Source of the DNA: Frankiales bacterium
Lineage (GTDB): Bacteria > Actinomycetota > Actinomycetes > Mycobacteriales > Jatrophihabitantaceae
DNA: 64,000 nt
Assembly (NCBI GenBank): GCA_025966315.1
Contig: JAOPUZ010000026.1
Span: forward strand, 1 to 64,000
Direction: 5' to 3'
Part shown: positions 51,509 to 61,237 of the stretch, piece by piece
Layout of the letters: every line of letters begins with the position of its first letter
How positions within the stretch are numbered: the first letter of the stretch is position 1
Program-made: the position numbers and the translations under genes
The notes under the pieces: generated by a model
Seen by the model: the letters and a program-made list of their open reading frames with translations, nothing else
Told to the model about the DNA's origin: nothing
Database searches by the model: none

Positions 51509-52458
51509 CCGACACCACGCCCGCCACCCGTCTCGGCGACGTCCTGGTCCAACGTCAGGGCGAGTCGTTCAACGCCAATACCCGGCGCTCCTACCGAGCC
51601 GCCTCCGTTCACGGCACCTCCGCCGACCGGCTCGGTCCGCTGGCCGAACTCCCGGGGTTCTGGGAAGGCACCGGGTTCGGCCTGATCGCTCGTCCCGATT
51701 TCGAGAGCGACAACCCGGACGGCTTCTTCCTGCAGCTGAACGTGCTGCGCGAGACGATCGAGTTCCAGCAGATCGGCTCACCCATCATGAATCGGGGCAG
51801 CGCTCAGGACGACATTGCCCTGTACGGCGTCACGTATCTGCATCGCGTCACCGATGCGGCCACCGGGGGTGCGCTACACATCGAGCCCGGCGTATGGCTC
51901 AACATCCCACTGACGACAGACCCACCGGCCCAGGCGAGCGTGGCCAGGCTGGCAACTATTCCGCACGGCAACTCCGTCTGTGCGGTGGGATTCCCCGAAT
52001 ATGTCGTGCCCGACGGGCTGCCCGACATTCCGCCGGCAAACACGGTTCCATTTATTATCGGCGGTCAGGAGCCGCCGCCGGGCACGAGGAACCCGTACGC
52101 CGACTACGACCTCAGTGTGGGCAGCGCGTATCGGACCAGCCCGCTTCCGGCCGAGATCACCCAGGCCGTGATCGACGACCCGAACACCCTGCTGCGTGAG
52201 GCGTTGCGAGGCCAGACCCTGACGCACATCACCCGGCTCATCGTGTCCACCGACGCGGACAGCGGGGTGAGCAACATCCCGTTCATCACGCAGAACGCCA
52301 ACACCCGCATCCTGCAATCCGTATTCGCCATCGAAGAGGTTCAAGACGCAGCCGGCACCCCGTTCATGCAGCTGCAGTATTCGCAGACGGCCCTGCTGGA
52401 CTTTCGGGGAAAGTCATTCCCGCACGTGACGGTGGGAACGCTGATCAAAGCATTCTGA
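51505..52458 (+). CDS. Beta-barrel protein, possibly heme-binding (nitrobindin/FABP-like)
   Basis: 317 residues from ATG 51505 (ATGA overlap). The middle (LPGFWEGTGFGLIARPDF, then FLQLNVLRETIEFQQIG, then GVTYLHRVTDA and LHIEPGVWLNIP) suggests a ten-stranded barrel like nitrobindin or THAP4-type heme proteins; the end has repeated strand patterns (HITRLIVSTDADSG). I am unsure of the family. It closes the operon; its end overlaps the convergent TetR gene by 14 bases. A heme protein here could remove peroxide or take electrons, but it may simply bind a sugar acid. Confidence 0.55.
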   Translation: MTDTTPATRLGDVLVQRQGESFNANTRRSYRAASVHGTSADRLGPLAELPGFWEGTGFGLIARPDFESDNPDGFFLQLNVLRETIEFQQIGSPIMNRGSAQDDIALYGVTYLHRVTDAATGGALHIEPGVWLNIPLTTDPPAQASVARLATIPHGNSVCAVGFPEYVVPDGLPDIPPANTVPFIIGGQEPPPGTRNPYADYDLSVGSAYRTSPLPAEITQAVIDDPNTLLREALRGQTLTHITRLIVSTDADSGVSNIPFITQNANTRILQSVFAIEEVQDAAGTPFMQLQYSQTALLDFRGKSFPHVTVGTLIKAF

Positions 52459-53053
52459 GCGCAGGACGGACCACGCTGCGCTGGACGCCGCCGCGCAGCA
52501 TCGCGAGGGTGTCGCGCAGGATTTCCTTGGTCCGTTCTTCGGTCGCGCCGTGGTAAGACTCGTTGACCGCCACCCAGTACATCGCCCAATAGGCGGAGTT
52601 GAGGGTGCCGATATCAACGCCCGGCGCGATCTCGCCATTACGCTGGCCGGCGGCGAGAATCTGGCACAACTGGTCGCGTAACAATTCCAGCCACTCCCAC
52701 CGCGCGGCCGGCTTCTTTCCTGAGACCAGATAGAACTCGCGAATGTTTTCCTTGTCCGTGTAATACATGTCGATGCAATCCAGATAGAACCGATCGATGC
52801 GCTCCAGCGCCGCCAGACCGGCCGATGCCTCGAGCATGGCCGTCCAGTGCTCGGTCATCCGGGGGCCGTACACCTGCATGAGCAAGTCGTCCTTGTTCTC
52901 CGCATAGACGAAGAGCGTGCCGAGGGCAACATGTGCGCGCTCGGCCACTTGGCGCAGGGTCAACGAGGTCACGCCGACCTCGTCCAGCAATTCCGCCGTG
53001 GCCCGGAGCACGGATGTTCGGCGAGCCTGGCTCATCTCATCCCGGACGCCCAT
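52445..53053 (-). CDS. TetR-family regulator
   Basis: 202 residues from ATG 53053 (GGAGGG five bases upstream). The N-terminal helix-turn-helix reads VLRATAELLDEVGVTSLTLRQVAERAHVALGTLFVYAENKDDLL, followed by a helical ligand domain of about 140 residues. It is convergent with the operon and overlaps its last 14 bases. It probably controls the operon or the alcohol dehydrogenase upstream of it on the other strand; the intervening 214 bases hold no clear palindrome. Confidence 0.85.
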   Translation of the reverse strand: MGVRDEMSQARRTSVLRATAELLDEVGVTSLTLRQVAERAHVALGTLFVYAENKDDLLMQVYGPRMTEHWTAMLEASAGLAALERIDRFYLDCIDMYYTDKENIREFYLVSGKKPAARWEWLELLRDQLCQILAAGQRNGEIAPGVDIGTLNSAYWAMYWVAVNESYHGATEERTKEILRDTLAMLRGGVQRSVVRPALRML

Positions 53054-53267
53054 CAGCACCCTCCATCGCACGTCGCCATGGCTTCGCAGCGCCCGGTCAT
53101 TCGTCCACCCTTGACCACGTGGTGGCGCCCGGTTACGTTACTGAACGGGTTCATTGAACATGTTCGCCCAGGCTAACACCGTCCAGCTGTGAGTTCGTTG
53201 CTGCCAGCTATTCTGCCGGTGCGGCCCGCGACGGCACGCCCCCGTCCTCGATGAAAGAGGTTCCGTC

Positions 53268-54239
53268 ATGTGGTCCTACCAGCTCACCGCGCCCCGTTAT
53301 TTCGAGAAGATCGAGATTCCGCAGCCGGACACGAATGAGATTCCGGCTGGCTTCGTCCTGCTGCAGCCAACCGCCGGCGGGATCTGTGGCAGCGACCTGA
53401 GCGGGTTCGCCGGCTACCAATCCCCCTACCCCACCGACCTCGGACCGTATGCCCCACATATCTCGGGCTTTCCGCTGCACGAGGTCGCCGGGACGGTGGC
53501 CTTCAGCAATGACGGCCGGCTGAGCGTCGGCGAGCCCGTGGTCGGCTGGGCGATCGGCTCGGACGGCTTGTCCGAGCTCGTGGTCACTGATGGCGAGAGC
53601 CTGGCCCCGTACGACCAGGCGTTGGAGCCGAGCACCGCGGTGATGCTGCAGCCACTGGCCTGCGTGCTCTACGCGGTCGACAGCCTCGGGCCGATCGAAG
53701 GAAAGCGCGTCGCCGTCATCGGACAGGGCCCGATCGGCGTGTTGTTCAGTCATGTACTGAAGCACCGCGGGGCGGCCCACGTGACGGGAGTCGACATCGT
53801 CGACCGTGCCGATGTCGCCGCGGTCTTCGGCGTGGACGAAACGGTGTTCGGCAGTAGCGATCGGTGGACCCGGCAACTGCTCGACTCCGGCCGGCCGGAC
53901 ATCGTGGTCGAGGCCGTCGGGCACCAGACCGGCACGCTGGTGGACGCGATCAACGCAGTGGCGTTCGGCGGGCTGATCTATTACTTCGGCATACCCGAGA
54001 CGTACGCCTATTCCCTCGATCTATGGCAGATGCTGCGTAAGCAGGCCACCTTGAAAACCGGAACGACACTATCGCGTAAGCAATATCTGGGTAAGGCCGG
54101 CGAATATCTGAAGGCCAATCCGGAACTGGCCAAGGCCTACGTGACCAATCGCTATGACCTCAGCAACCTCGCTCACGCCTTCGAAGCCGCCAGCACCCCG
54201 GCTCGCGGTCGGCTGAAGGTGACGATCGACTACAGCTGA
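53268..54239 (+). CDS. Zinc-dependent alcohol/sugar dehydrogenase (MDR family)
   Basis: 323 residues from ATG 53268 (AAAGAGG upstream). Catalytic zinc ligands are Cys40 (GICGSDLSG) and His71-Glu72 (PLHEVAG); the structural four-Cys lobe is absent. The cofactor domain has VAVIGQGPIGVLF and a final KAHAFEA-type helix. It resembles threonine/sorbitol dehydrogenases. Divergent from TetR, it may reduce or oxidise a keto-sugar made in the operon. The reading ends at 54239; the following 158 bases contain nothing recognisable. Confidence 0.82.
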   Translation: MWSYQLTAPRYFEKIEIPQPDTNEIPAGFVLLQPTAGGICGSDLSGFAGYQSPYPTDLGPYAPHISGFPLHEVAGTVAFSNDGRLSVGEPVVGWAIGSDGLSELVVTDGESLAPYDQALEPSTAVMLQPLACVLYAVDSLGPIEGKRVAVIGQGPIGVLFSHVLKHRGAAHVTGVDIVDRADVAAVFGVDETVFGSSDRWTRQLLDSGRPDIVVEAVGHQTGTLVDAINAVAFGGLIYYFGIPETYAYSLDLWQMLRKQATLKTGTTLSRKQYLGKAGEYLKANPELAKAYVTNRYDLSNLAHAFEAASTPARGRLKVTIDYS

Positions 54240-54397
54240 GCATCGACTACTGCCGAGCCAGGTCATCGCGCATAGGTCTCGCCGCCCCACCGGCGCAGTT
54301 CGCGGAGTACCGGTGCGGTTGCCTTGCCGGCAGCGTCGGCGATGCGCAGACACGTGGTCGCGCTGTCGCTGTCGATTCGCTGTCGGTGACCTTGGCG

Positions 54398-55210
54398 TCA
54401 GCCCACGATTGCTTGGACGAGATGTCCTACGCCGTAGGTGACCGCCACCGCGATCCCGCCGAAAAACAGTTGCCGAACTGCCGACATCGCCAGCGGTCGT
54501 CCGGTCAATCGACCCACCACCGTGCCGCCGCCGGCAAGGGCGACACCGACGATGGACAACGTCAAAGCCAGGTTGGCCGCTCCGAACAGATACGGGAGCA
54601 GCGGGATCAAGGCGCCGATCGAGAAGGCAGAAAAGGAGGCCACCCCAGCGACCACCGCGGAGGGCAGATTCTCGGCATCAACGCCGAGCTCGTCCCGGGT
54701 ATGAAAGCGCAGCGCGAGGTCGGGATCACGCGAGATCGCCGCGGCCATCCGCTCGGCGGTAGCGGGATCAGCGCCATATCCCTGAAACGTCTCGGCCAGC
54801 TCTTTCTGCTCCGCCTCGGGAAACCGCTGGTGCATTTCGCGCTCCAGCGCAACCTCGGAATGAACGAGCTCATTTTGATTCGTCACCGAGATGTATTCGC
54901 CCGTGCCCATCGAGAATGCACCCGCGATAAGCCCAGCAAACCCGGTCAGCAGGATGGCGTGCCGCGCTGCTCCGCCCGCGCCGACGCCGGCAATCAGGGA
55001 TGCGTTGGTCACCAGGCCATCCACAGCCCCGAACACGGTCGGCCGCAACCAACCACCGCTGACGTCCCGGTGCTGGTGATTGATCCAGGCCGAGTCGGCT
55101 CGCTTCGGTGTGACCGAATCACCGACCGCACGAGGGGGCTTGGCGTCCGCGTCCATGCTCGAGATTCCGGAGTCCTTGGCGCCCATCCTGCCAACGCTAT
55201 ACCGGACCAT
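54398..55210 (-). CDS. VIT1/CCC1 family iron/manganese transporter
   Basis: 270 residues from ATG 55210 (ATG 55186 and 55156 are possible; none has a ribosome site). After a 50-residue hydrophilic leader the first membrane helix has VFGAVDGLVTNASLIAGVGAG, typical of the family; then GAFSMGTGEYISV, the cytoplasmic acidic helices with EREMHQRFPEAEQKELAETF, and three more membrane segments. The Asp and Met near helix 1 and the Glu-rich helices bind metal. It exports or stores iron or manganese. It is divergent from zwf. Confidence 0.85.
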   Translation of the reverse strand: MVRYSVGRMGAKDSGISSMDADAKPPRAVGDSVTPKRADSAWINHQHRDVSGGWLRPTVFGAVDGLVTNASLIAGVGAGGAARHAILLTGFAGLIAGAFSMGTGEYISVTNQNELVHSEVALEREMHQRFPEAEQKELAETFQGYGADPATAERMAAAISRDPDLALRFHTRDELGVDAENLPSAVVAGVASFSAFSIGALIPLLPYLFGAANLALTLSIVGVALAGGGTVVGRLTGRPLAMSAVRQLFFGGIAVAVTYGVGHLVQAIVG

Positions 55211-55318
55211 CGGCGCGGGCGAGACGGCCGGGGCAGGTCGAACTCCGCGTCACCCGGAACGAGCGAATAATGTTGAGTCCATGAGCATCGACGCGCCCGG
55301 CCACCGCGCAGGGCCCCC

Positions 55319-56707
55319 ATGATCGAGACTCTCGTTGTGTTCGGCGCGACCGGAGATCTCACCGGCAGGTTGCTGCTGCCCGCCGTCGCGGGTTTATGGG
55401 TGGCGGGCAATCTCGACCCGAATTTCCAATTCGTTGGCGCCGGGAATCAGCCGTGGACCGAGGACGAATTCAGGGCCCACGCTCGTCGCCGGCTCGCGCA
55501 GCACGCTCCGATGATCGCGGCCGGCGACCTGGACGGTTTGTTTGCCGGTATGCGCTACCGCCAGGCCGACGTCACGGATCGAGCCGACGTCGCCGGAGTC
55601 ATCGAGCTGATCACCGCGGATGGGGGACAACGGCAGCGTCCGACCGCGATCTATCTGGCTTTACCCACCCAACTATTACTGGACGCGGCCCGCGCGCTGC
55701 AGTCCGTCCAACTACCCGCCGGTGTCCGGATCGCGGTCGAGAAGCCCTTCGGGCACGACGAACGGACCGCGGTGGAGCTCAACCTGGCCCTGGCAGCCGT
55801 CGCGCCGCCGGACGGCCCGGACGCCATCTACCGGGTGGATCACGTGCTGGCCATGACGGCCGTCCAGGAGCTGGCTCAGCTGGATGAGTCCTTCGCCGAA
55901 AGGGGATTGGCCCGGGGTGGCCGCAGCGTTGACCACATCGAGATTCTCTGGGAAGAGACACTGGCCTTGGAAGGTCGGGCGGCTTTCTACGACCAGGCCG
56001 GTGCGCTGCGAGACGTCATGCAGAATCATCTGCTGCAAATCATGTGCGCAATTGCCGTCCCGCCGGTTACTGATCACGACGCTGGTCAGCCATCCGAACG
56101 TCGGGCGGACGCATTGCGCGCGGTCCGCCCGCTGAGCGAGGACGAGGTAGCCACCTTCACCCGGCGCGCCCGTTACACGGCCGGCCGATTGGCCGACGAT
56201 GCCGACGCGGCGGGGCGAGTTGTCCCCGATTACATCGACGAACCCGGCGTCGACCCCCGACGAGATACCGAGACCTTCGCCGAAGTCGTACTCGAACTCG
56301 ACACCGACCAGTGGGCCGGCACCCGCTTCGTGCTGCGCGCCGGCAAGGCACTGAGCCGCCGGCGTCGCGGCGTGCTGATCCGATTCAGCCCGACGGCCGG
56401 CGCCGGCACATCCGAGGTCCGCGCCGACGACTGGTGGATCGACGTGGATGAGCCGGCCGGGTTCGCGGGGGTTGCGGGACGCCGGAGCGAATCGGTGAAT
56501 CAACCCGAAGAAGCGCTGGCCTACGTCCGGGTGGTTTCAGACCTGCTATCCGGCGGCAGCGCGTTCAGCGTGGGGGCCGAGGAGGCCGAATTGGCCTGGC
56601 AGGTCTTCACTCCAGTGCTCGAGGCATGGGACCGGGACGTCGTGCCGCTGACCAGCTATCCCGCCGGATCCGCCGGACCGGCTCACGCCCGGGATAGTTG
56701 CTACTAG
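55319..56707 (+). CDS. zwf: Glucose-6-phosphate dehydrogenase, divergent active-site motif
   Basis: 462 residues from ATG 55319. The NADP motif is FGATGDLTGRLLLPA at the N-terminus; EKPFG is at 141-145 and the substrate loop has YRVDHVLAMT at 171-180, where classical enzymes read RIDHYLGKE: the phosphate-binding Lys is Met179 here. Asp174-His175 and a second His (QNH, His237) are kept. The C-terminal domain has AGKALSRRRRG, as usual. It may be an isoform with another sugar substrate. It is not in an operon with other pentose-phosphate genes. Confidence 0.82.
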   Translation: MIETLVVFGATGDLTGRLLLPAVAGLWVAGNLDPNFQFVGAGNQPWTEDEFRAHARRRLAQHAPMIAAGDLDGLFAGMRYRQADVTDRADVAGVIELITADGGQRQRPTAIYLALPTQLLLDAARALQSVQLPAGVRIAVEKPFGHDERTAVELNLALAAVAPPDGPDAIYRVDHVLAMTAVQELAQLDESFAERGLARGGRSVDHIEILWEETLALEGRAAFYDQAGALRDVMQNHLLQIMCAIAVPPVTDHDAGQPSERRADALRAVRPLSEDEVATFTRRARYTAGRLADDADAAGRVVPDYIDEPGVDPRRDTETFAEVVLELDTDQWAGTRFVLRAGKALSRRRRGVLIRFSPTAGAGTSEVRADDWWIDVDEPAGFAGVAGRRSESVNQPEEALAYVRVVSDLLSGGSAFSVGAEEAELAWQVFTPVLEAWDRDVVPLTSYPAGSAGPAHARDSCY

Positions 56708-56732
56708 ACATAGTCGGGTAGCGGACATAGTC
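56707..56732 (+). promoter_or_regulatory. Direct repeat GACATAGTC upstream of padR
   Basis: Two copies of GACATAGTC (56707-56715 and 56724-56732), 17 bases apart and ending eight bases before the padR start. The flanks TAGAC and GTCTA form a wider inverted repeat. It may be the PadR autoregulatory site and also the promoter. Confidence 0.5.
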
Positions 56733-56739
56733 TACTGAC

Positions 56740-57102
56740 ATGACATCGGCGCATGATCCGCAACTGCTCAAAGGGGTGTTGTCGTTGTTGCTGCTCTGCC
56801 TGTTGGCCGAACGCGAATCCTACGGCTACGAAGTGGTGCAGCGGCTCCAGGAATTCGGGCTCGGCGGTATCAACGAAGGAAGCGTGTATCCCGCGCTAGC
56901 CCGTCTCGAACGTGAAGAGAAGGTCGCATCGAGACTGGTGGCTTCACACTCGGGGCCCGCTCGAAAATATTACCGGCCAACCATGGCCGGTCGGCGAGCC
57001 TTAGCCGCCGGATCGGCCAGCTGGTTCTCGTTGGTGGCGGTCGTCAATCCGGTGCTCGCTGGCGATTCCGCCCGGCGGACAGTGCGAGCGAAGCAGGCGT
57101 GA
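56740..57102 (+). CDS. PadR-family transcriptional regulator
   Basis: 120 residues from ATG 56740. The winged helix holds LLCLLAERESYGYEVVQRLQE, then GSVYPALARLEREEKVASRL and GPARKYYRPTMAGRRAL, the PadR signature, followed by a short C-terminal helix. It overlaps nothing but ends three bases before the next ATG, so the two are one operon. PadR proteins next to a HAAS-domain membrane protein normally regulate it and themselves. Confidence 0.88.
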   Translation: MTSAHDPQLLKGVLSLLLLCLLAERESYGYEVVQRLQEFGLGGINEGSVYPALARLEREEKVASRLVASHSGPARKYYRPTMAGRRALAAGSASWFSLVAVVNPVLAGDSARRTVRAKQA

Positions 57103-57105
57103 GAC

Positions 57106-57672
57106 ATGACCGAATCTGACACCGTGATGGACCGGCTTCGCATTGAGCGTGCCGTGTGGAGCTTCGACGCGCGCCTGCAAGACCTGCCCCGACGGTCACG
57201 TATCGCCAAACGTCGGGAGTTACGGCAGAACTTGCGAGCTGCGGCCGGCGAGGTCGGCGCCCGTCGAGCGGTACGGCAGCTCGGCAGTCTGCGTGCGCTC
57301 GCGGCTGAGTATCTGGACGCCGAGTATGGCGAGCTGAGGTGCCGTCCGTCCTGGACCGCCGCGGCACTGTGGATTGCTGCCATCGAGGGCGTCATGATGC
57401 TGCTCGACCAGGTTTCGTCGACGGCGTTTCGTGCCGGCGTGAGCACCGCTGGTGCGCATCCCGTCGGCGCCGTCCACTGGCGCGGAATTCCCTACCTGAT
57501 CAGCGACAAGACGATCACCTACGCCCACGACGAATCCACTGCGATCGGCGGCGCCTGGACGGTCTGGGTGTACGTCCTCATGTTGGGTGGCGCCCTCGTT
57601 GCCGGACGGATTTGGCGGCTCGTGCCCGGCTTGCGCCGTCGCGCGTTCGCACACGGTGTGCTGTCCGACTGA
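57106..57672 (+). CDS. HAAS-domain-like membrane protein
   Basis: 188 residues from ATG 57106. The first 75 residues form a charged helical bundle (LPRRSRIAKRRELRQNLRAAAGEV), like the HAAS domain that accompanies PadR; two membrane helices follow near 82-100 (WTAAALWIAAIEGVMMLL) and 145-165 (WVYVLMLGGALVAG). It is not a permease with an ATPase partner here. Function unknown. The gene is convergent with nitronate monooxygenase, 27 bases away. Confidence 0.75.
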   Translation: MTESDTVMDRLRIERAVWSFDARLQDLPRRSRIAKRRELRQNLRAAAGEVGARRAVRQLGSLRALAAEYLDAEYGELRCRPSWTAAALWIAAIEGVMMLLDQVSSTAFRAGVSTAGAHPVGAVHWRGIPYLISDKTITYAHDESTAIGGAWTVWVYVLMLGGALVAGRIWRLVPGLRRRAFAHGVLSD

Positions 57673-57699
57673 GCCAATCCCGCATTGTGCGGCGCTGGG

Positions 57700-58770
<1,071 letters not shown>

Positions 58771-58910
58771 TCAGGCCGTCCGGGTCGGCTCGCTACCGCA
58801 CTACGCGGCCGGTCGCAGGCCCGCGATCAGCAGCTCGACGAGGCCAGCAGAGTGTGCACGGACGCGCAGATGCGCTGGTCCGGGCCCGCCGCGCAGACGT
58901 GGTGAGCGCT

Positions 58911-59939
58911 TCAGACGTCAGCGACCTGCGGCGCCACCTCGGTGCCGAGCAGTTCGATACCGCGGAGCAGGTCGGCGTGCGCGAGCCGCGGGTTGGTCAT
59001 CTGCAACGAAACCCGGTAGACACCGCCCAGCTGCTCCGACACCCGTCGGAGCTTGGTCGCAATGGTGTCCGGGTCGCCCAGGAAGAACGCGCCGTCCGGG
59101 CCGCTGGTGGCATCGAATTGTGGCCGGGTCGGCGTCGGGAAGCCACGTTCGCGCGAGACCTGGGTGAACATCTGATGCCACCCCGGATAGATCGTGTCGG
59201 CGGCGGACCGGACGCTGTCCCCGACATATCCGAACACATGTAATCCGACCTTGAGATCCGCCGGCGCGTGGCCCGCCTCCGCACCCGCTCGACGGTAGAG
59301 CTCGACCAACGGGGCGAACCGGCGCGGTTCGCCGCCGATGATGGCCACCATCAGCGGCAGCCCTAGCAGGCCTGCCCGCACGAAGGACTCGGGCGTGCCG
59401 CCGACGCCGACCCAGACCGGCAGCGGGTTCTGGGCCGGACGCGGGTAGACGCCCTGACCGGTCAGCGCCGGCCGGTGGAGCCCTGACCAGGTGACGTGCG
59501 CCGACTCGCGGATCTTCAACAGCAGATCCAGTTTCTCGGCAAAGAGGCTGTCGTAATCTTCGAGGGCGAGGCCGAACAAGGGGAACGCCTCGGTGAACGA
59601 GCCGCGGCCGACGACGAGATCCACACGGCCTTTCGCGATGAGGTCGAGGGTGGCGAATTGCTGAAAGACCCGCACCGGGTCGGCCGCACTTAACACGGTG
59701 ACCGCGCTGCCCAGCCGGATTCGCGAGGTCAGCGCGGCCGCAGCGCCGAGGATCACCGGCGGCGCTGAGTCGTAATACTCCTCGCGGTGGTGCTCACCGA
59801 TCCCGAAGGAGTACAAGCCCGAGGCATCCGCGAGCGTGATCTCCTCGAGCAGATGTTCGATCCGCTCCTCCGGACCGATGAGGCGTCCGGTCGCCGGATC
59901 GGTCACGGTCGAGACGAAACTGTCGACGCCGACGTGCAT
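58911..59939 (-). CDS. LLM-class flavin-dependent oxidoreductase
   Basis: 342 residues from ATG 59939, with AGGAGG seven bases upstream; the frame is open further but that part is not protein-like. It is a luciferase-like barrel: MHVGVDSF at the start, SFGIGEHHREEYYDSAPPVIL, RIRLGSAVTVLSAADPVRVFQQFATLDLIAKGR and a PLPVWVGVGGTPESFVRAG segment, as in bacterial luciferase-type monooxygenases of the CE1758 group. The substrate is unknown. Overlaps nothing; divergent from the small membrane protein. Confidence 0.87.
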   Translation of the reverse strand: MHVGVDSFVSTVTDPATGRLIGPEERIEHLLEEITLADASGLYSFGIGEHHREEYYDSAPPVILGAAAALTSRIRLGSAVTVLSAADPVRVFQQFATLDLIAKGRVDLVVGRGSFTEAFPLFGLALEDYDSLFAEKLDLLLKIRESAHVTWSGLHRPALTGQGVYPRPAQNPLPVWVGVGGTPESFVRAGLLGLPLMVAIIGGEPRRFAPLVELYRRAGAEAGHAPADLKVGLHVFGYVGDSVRSAADTIYPGWHQMFTQVSRERGFPTPTRPQFDATSGPDGAFFLGDPDTIATKLRRVSEQLGGVYRVSLQMTNPRLAHADLLRGIELLGTEVAPQVADV

Positions 59940-60050
59940 GCTGTCCTCCTGAAAGACCCACCGCGACCGCATCTCGCGGTCCCCTCTGGCTGAACCCACA
60001 ACGACCGAGTCGGACGATCTCATCCCGGCCCGGGGCGACATACTGGTGCC

Positions 60051-60293
60051 GTGATCCGATTTCGGTCGAAGCTGCTGGGCTTACCGCTGTTGGGCCGGTG
60101 CGTCGCCGTCGGGGCAGCGTCCTTGGGAATCGTTGGTGCCATTGCCGGATTGATCATCGGCCTGGTCGCCTACGCACCCACCGCTCCATTCGCTGTCGTT
60201 GAGGTGGGACTTCCAGCCGCGCTTGCCGGCGCCATCCTAGGTCTCATCGTCGGAGCCGTGCTCCTCGCAATTCGACCGGGCGAACAGCGTTAG
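60051..60293 (+). CDS. Small two-helix membrane protein
   Basis: 80 residues from GTG 60051. A basic N-terminus (MIRFRSKLLGLPLLGR) is followed by two hydrophobic helices, about 17-41 (CVAVGAASLGIVGAIAG and beyond) and 50-73 (VGLPAALAGAILGLIVGAV), with a short Arg-rich end. The positive-inside rule puts both ends in the cytoplasm. No family recognised. It is probably expressed alone, divergent from the LLM gene. Confidence 0.6.
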   Translation: MIRFRSKLLGLPLLGRCVAVGAASLGIVGAIAGLIIGLVAYAPTAPFAVVEVGLPAALAGAILGLIVGAVLLAIRPGEQR

Positions 60294-60311
60294 CTCTGGT
60301 GGCTTTGACCC

Positions 60312-60440
60312 TCAGTGGTGTTCGTGGATGCCCGGCGGGGTGAGGAAGATCGACACGGTTGCCGTAATCAAGGGGTCGTTGAGTTTGGTGGTGTCGATCG
60401 CCAGGTAATTGCGGGTGAACGATGAGCAGTCGCAGGTTCG
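60312..60440 (-). pseudogene. Orphan C-terminal coding fragment
   Basis: Read on the minus strand, codons before the TGA at 60312-60314 give NYLAIDTTKLNDPLITATVS followed by IFLTPPGIHEHH, a protein-like tail with no start codon or matching 5' part. Bases further upstream merge into the VOC gene start. The family is not recognised. It looks like the end of a gene whose body was deleted. Confidence 0.35.
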
Positions 60441-60457
60441 CGCGGCGCGATGCGAGC

Positions 60458-61231
60458 ATGAGCGGCATGACCACCAACCTGTCCCACTTCGCTATCAACG
60501 CTGACAACGTCCCGGCCAGTCGGGCATTCTACGAATCCGTCTTCGGATGGCAGTTCACCGCCTGGGGCCCACCCGATTTCTTGCAGATTCAGACCGGAAC
60601 CAAGGACGAGCCCGGTGTCCAGGGCGCGATGCAGCAGCGTCGCAATCTGCTGGGCGAGGTAGCGACCTTCGGGCTCGAGTGCACGTTCACGGTTGCCGAC
60701 GTGGACGCGACCGCCGAGGCCGTCCGCCAGGCCGGCGGCACGATTCTCATGCCGCGCGTCACCATCAACGGCGTCGGGCACCTGATCTTTTTCCAAGATC
60801 CGGGCGGTAACGCAATTGGTGCGATGCAATACGACGACAGCTCCGCTACCCGCCCGCTCGCTCGCCCGAGGGTCGCTGATACTGGGCCGTCCGGCTGGAA
60901 TAGGCGTCGGCGAGGCGGACGTGAGTGCGCTGGTTGGTACAGGGACGTAGCAACCATCAGCACAGCACGGCTCACGGCCGTTAGAACGAGCCATGCCTCG
61001 GAGAACGCGAAAGTTTACCGCGATCCAGCCGAGCAGCGTGTCGCTTACGTAGAGGGTGCGGTAGACGCCGGCCGGGTCATCCCAGCGGCCATCGAAAAGA
61101 CCGGCGTTGGCGTACTGCCACGGGGTCCACGAAAATGGATCCGGACGGTAGCCCACGCGGTAGGCGATAATTTCGGCGGCGTGAAGGGCAAGCTCCCCCG
61201 CCGGGCTGTCGCGTTCAGTCATCCTTGGTGA
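60458..61231 (+). CDS. VOC-superfamily protein with a chimeric C-terminal tail
   Basis: 257 residues from ATG 60458 (ATG 60467 is the next choice). Residues 1 to about 128 are a complete glyoxalase-like VOC domain: HFAINADNVPASRAFYESVFGWQF, LECTFTVADVDATAEAVRQAGG and FFQDPGGNAIGAMQYDD. After this, at about 60850, the natural end is missing and the frame runs on for 125 codons through antisense sequence of the RES gene fragment. The tail is Arg-rich and has no fold. The VOC domain may bind a metal; the fusion is probably a deletion scar. Confidence 0.6.
   Translation: MSGMTTNLSHFAINADNVPASRAFYESVFGWQFTAWGPPDFLQIQTGTKDEPGVQGAMQQRRNLLGEVATFGLECTFTVADVDATAEAVRQAGGTILMPRVTINGVGHLIFFQDPGGNAIGAMQYDDSSATRPLARPRVADTGPSGWNRRRRGGRECAGWYRDVATISTARLTAVRTSHASENAKVYRDPAEQRVAYVEGAVDAGRVIPAAIEKTGVGVLPRGPRKWIRTVAHAVGDNFGGVKGKLPRRAVAFSHPW
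60985..61222 (-). pseudogene. RES-domain toxin, 3'-truncated
   Basis: From ATG 61222 on the minus strand, about 78 codons read IIAYRVGYRPDPFSW, LFDGRWDDPAGVYRTLYVSD and LLGWIAVNFRV, the first half of the RES toxin domain with its conserved Arg and Tyr. RES toxins destroy NAD+. After this the homology ends; the catalytic Glu and the C-terminal half are replaced by unrelated sequence that merges with the antisense of the VOC gene. It follows the antitoxin-like gene by 15 bases, the normal order for RES-Xre pairs. Confidence 0.62.
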
Positions 61232-61237
61232 GACAGA

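Noticed and set aside
57673-57699. Terminator between the HAAS-like gene and nitronate monooxygenase
   Set aside because: A CCGCATTGTGCGG hairpin is visible, but it is only five pairs and has no T-run on either strand.
60368-60984. Continuation of the RES-gene frame as a 284-residue protein
   Set aside because: After about 78 codons the translation is antisense to the VOC domain and has no family likeness, so only the first part is called.
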